64,000 nucleotides of DNA, from the NCBI RefSeq assembly GCF_040954645.1, contig NC_092804.1:149801108-149865107 (forward strand), read 5' to 3'. Shown here piece after piece: positions 61,526 to 64,000 of this stretch. The notes beneath the pieces were generated by a model, which had not been told where the DNA came from, searched no databases, and saw only the letters and a program-made list of their open reading frames with translations. The number at the start of each line of letters is the position of its first letter. Position 1 is the first letter of the stretch. The translations under genes were made by a program, and so were the position numbers. The stretch is from Diabrotica undecimpunctata (taxonomy: Eukaryota > Arthropoda > Insecta > Coleoptera > Chrysomelidae).

Positions 61526-62639
61526 TGGGTTACTGATAAAAACTACTTAAGTCAACTATTATATATTTATTTTTTAACGAAAACTATTATTTAAATACAT
61601 TGTTATTTTAATAAGAAATTAACAAAAACTTTATATATTAAAAAAATATTGTTTTCATTACACTATTTAGTTTCTCTTGTTTTTTTTTAACTCATTTTCA
61701 CAGTATAAAGAATTGCACAGAGTACACAGTGAAATCAACAAACACCTACGGGCTAACAGTTGGAAATAAATAATATTCATTTAGAGCAAAATTGTATTTT
61801 TCTGTAAAATGGCCTATATTGTGGAAATGGACATATAATTGTAATAAACGATATTACATTGATAAACACGGTCGCATGAATCATATGGACTTGTTTTTGT
61901 GTGAATCGGCATTTGATGTACACTGCTGTAATATACGATATCAGTCAACAAGGCTGCGTGAATCATATAGTGATTCTCACCTCTAACTAACACAAATTAA
62001 GGTTTTTTTTTTAAAGAAATGTGTAGATATATACTTAGATTTTAATTTTGTGTGTATATAGAGTTAAAAAGATATACAGCCAGAAGGGTCCTTTTTTTTC
62101 ACTATGGTGCAGTGTGAGGGTTCATAAATTTCTTAATATAAGGATTTGAAATTGTTCACTAAATGAATTATTATGATATAAAAGGTGAAGTGTGCATGTA
62201 GACTCTGTTTTTTGTTGTTGAAAGCTCTTTTGTGTTCTGGTATACATTTGTTTAAGGTTCTACCAGTTTAACAGATGTAATATTGTATGTTGGGTTTTTG
62301 ATTAAGTTTGTTATACCCCACTGTATAAATGTTTTTTATGTTGGCTCTGGTGCTTATTATATTTGCTTAAGTAATTGTTTGTTCTGAAAGCTGGTGTTAT
62401 TCCTCTCTGTTTCTGGTTTTTTAGTTCTGTTGTTATCATGCCTATAGATGTAATTATTGTTTCAATTCGTTGATGGTTTTATTACTTACATATCAAAGTC
62501 TTTCTTTCAGGCACTATATAGCTTTCCTTATTTAGATGATAATTGTGTGTAATGTTTAATCTAATTGTCAACTATCTAATATGTTGTTTCCAAGTAAGTG
62601 AAAATTTACTATATATTTACTGACGATTTAAAATGCTTT
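61526..62639. other. Unassigned AT-rich DNA
   Basis: No supported gene; short frames have no family likeness. Confidence 0.4.
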
Positions 62640-63400
62640 AAAATAAACAAATGCCAGGCCGAAGTCTGCAAAAGGATATTGATCGCCTCTAAGTGGAGCA
62701 CACAAAATGGTATTTGGATGCGTCAAAATGTCATAGTTTTCATTTGCACCTTCCTCATCCCCCAATAATATTCGAATATAGTAAACACAATTTAACCATA
62801 TATTCTACTTTTGAAACCAAGGATCTAGGTGTGAACCTTGACTCTAACTATAAATCACACATTTCCACAACAATACAGAAATCTATGAAGCTACTTGGAT
62901 TTGTGAAGAGAACCATCAAAGATTTTTCTTACATCTCTGCTATTTGATCTCCTTCTCCATGGTTAGATCCCTTTTCATTTACTGGTCTACAGTTTTGTCC
63001 CCCTATTACATTGCATCTAAACTGAAACTTAAGACTGTCCAATTTTCTGTCATGCCATTGTATGGATGCATGTATACTGTGAATATGTTGCATTAGAATG
63101 TATACTGAACTTCCCTTGAGGTATATAGAAATCAAAGAGACTTAATAGTTCTATTTAAAATTATCAACAGCCTGTGCACCTGCTTCAAACTTCTCTCCAA
63201 AATATTTGTTTATTATTCTCCAATATTGCAACTAGGTATGTGCAGACTTTTTATATTCTTTTCATAGATTCAATTACTCTTATAACAGCTTTACTCCCAG
63301 AACTCTTCTATTAGCTAACTCTTCAAAGAAGCTCCAAATTTTTAATCTATCAGTTTTCCCCTTCAAAAGTGATAATTCTGATCCAACTTTGTAATACTTT
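62640..63400 (+). pseudogene. CR1/Jockey-like LINE C-terminus
   Basis: DASKCHSFHLHLPHPP, KDLGVNLDSNYKSH and SMKLLGFVKRT (62693-62947) are the RT thumb; LNFPLRYIEIK and later leucine-rich pieces follow in broken frames to about 63400. Confidence 0.65.
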
Positions 63401-64000
63401 CGACTTCAGCTTTTGTATTGTGTTTAGTGTTACATTATCTGCATGCATTAGATAACTTAATACCATTATACCTTGTGACTTTTTCTGAATTGATTTGTTA
63501 TCTTATTTTGTGACTGTATATGTTATTTTTTTTTGTAATCATACTATTCATATATTCTTCTTCCAAATCAGTTTATTGTATTAACTACATTTATAGCACT
63601 GTAAATAAAACTTGTAAAATGTTGTAAATATAATGATATATTTTTAGTAGCTTTTGTTTTATTAAAATTAATTATTTTACAGAGGAAAGTGTGTTTATAA
63701 GCCAAATAAGAAAAGTTTGTAAATATAACATAAATATTAATGAACCAAAATATATACAAGTATCATCATTCTATTTGCCTTTTCGCCACATTAATAGATG
63801 TTCCACTTTTTATCTAAAGGAATTGTAGGGTATTGAATTGAAATGGGTATAACTCCTAAATTTCCTAGTTGCTGAGTAATTACCTAAAATATTTATATGT
63901 AGTTTTCAAAGAACTAATAATCTTTACGAAAACCTACTTCATCACATTCCCTACTTATGCGAAAATGCTTTACAAAAAGATCTCCCATATATTATTGGTG
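63401..64000. other. Unassigned AT-rich DNA
   Basis: The first part may be the LINE 3' UTR. Nothing else seen. Confidence 0.4.

Noticed and set aside
1..64000. CRISPR array, bacterial operon or phage content
   Set aside because: Introns, poly(A) signals and insect-type transposons show this is eukaryotic nuclear DNA; no regularly spaced repeat-spacer array is present.

Overview
The window reads as insect nuclear DNA, most likely a beetle, although nothing here fixes the species. It is AT-rich, its genes have GT-AG introns, and repeats dominate: many non-LTR retrotransposon (LINE) fragments, mostly 3' ends, plus mariner, pogo, piggyBac and hAT relics, long inverted repeats, and a tRNA-derived SINE. 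Three host genes can be supported. Two are tandem + strand paralogues encoding small secreted cuticular proteins with two C-X5-C motifs (CPCFC family). The third is the housekeeping dUTPase gene on the - strand.

Layout. CPCFC gene A has its TATA box at 2552-2558, a five-codon first exon at 2607-2621, an intron of nearly 15 kb, and exons at 17496-17756, 18555-18687 and 21614-21777, with a poly(A) signal near 22000. CPCFC gene B has the same structure: TATA at 32017-32024 and exons at 32073-32087, 42683-42928, 44434-44566 and 44752-44930, with a poly(A) signal near 45100. Both encode 190 residues. They also share about 140 bp of promoter and about 130 bp at the start of intron 1, so the duplication carried its control DNA. 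The dUTPase gene occupies 56595-60076 (-) in three coding exons.

Intron 1 of gene A holds a pogo-like relic, several LINE pieces, a piggyBac element with TTAA target-site duplication that contains a hAT-like MITE that contains a LINE fragment, a perfect 178-bp-arm hairpin, and a LINE fragment inserted 51 bp before exon 2. Between the two genes lies an I-like LINE broken by two further LINE insertions, one of which carries a third. Intron 1 of gene B holds two very large inverted repeats: tail-to-tail LINE copies, and a 2.4 kb foldback element.

Downstream of gene B (45.4-54.0 kb) lies a nested complex of an element with long terminal inverted repeats, scrambled hAT pieces, and a mariner split by a LINE. 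The right end holds dUTPase, with antisense LINE fragments in its first intron, and one more LINE relic.

I see no novel multi-gene system. The most unusual content is the long and sometimes perfect inverted repeats inside the transcribed introns, which would give long hairpin RNAs, and the duplicated promoter plus intron-head block shared by the CPCFC pair. Splice structures are read from the sequence and from paralogue or family agreement; no transcript data were available.
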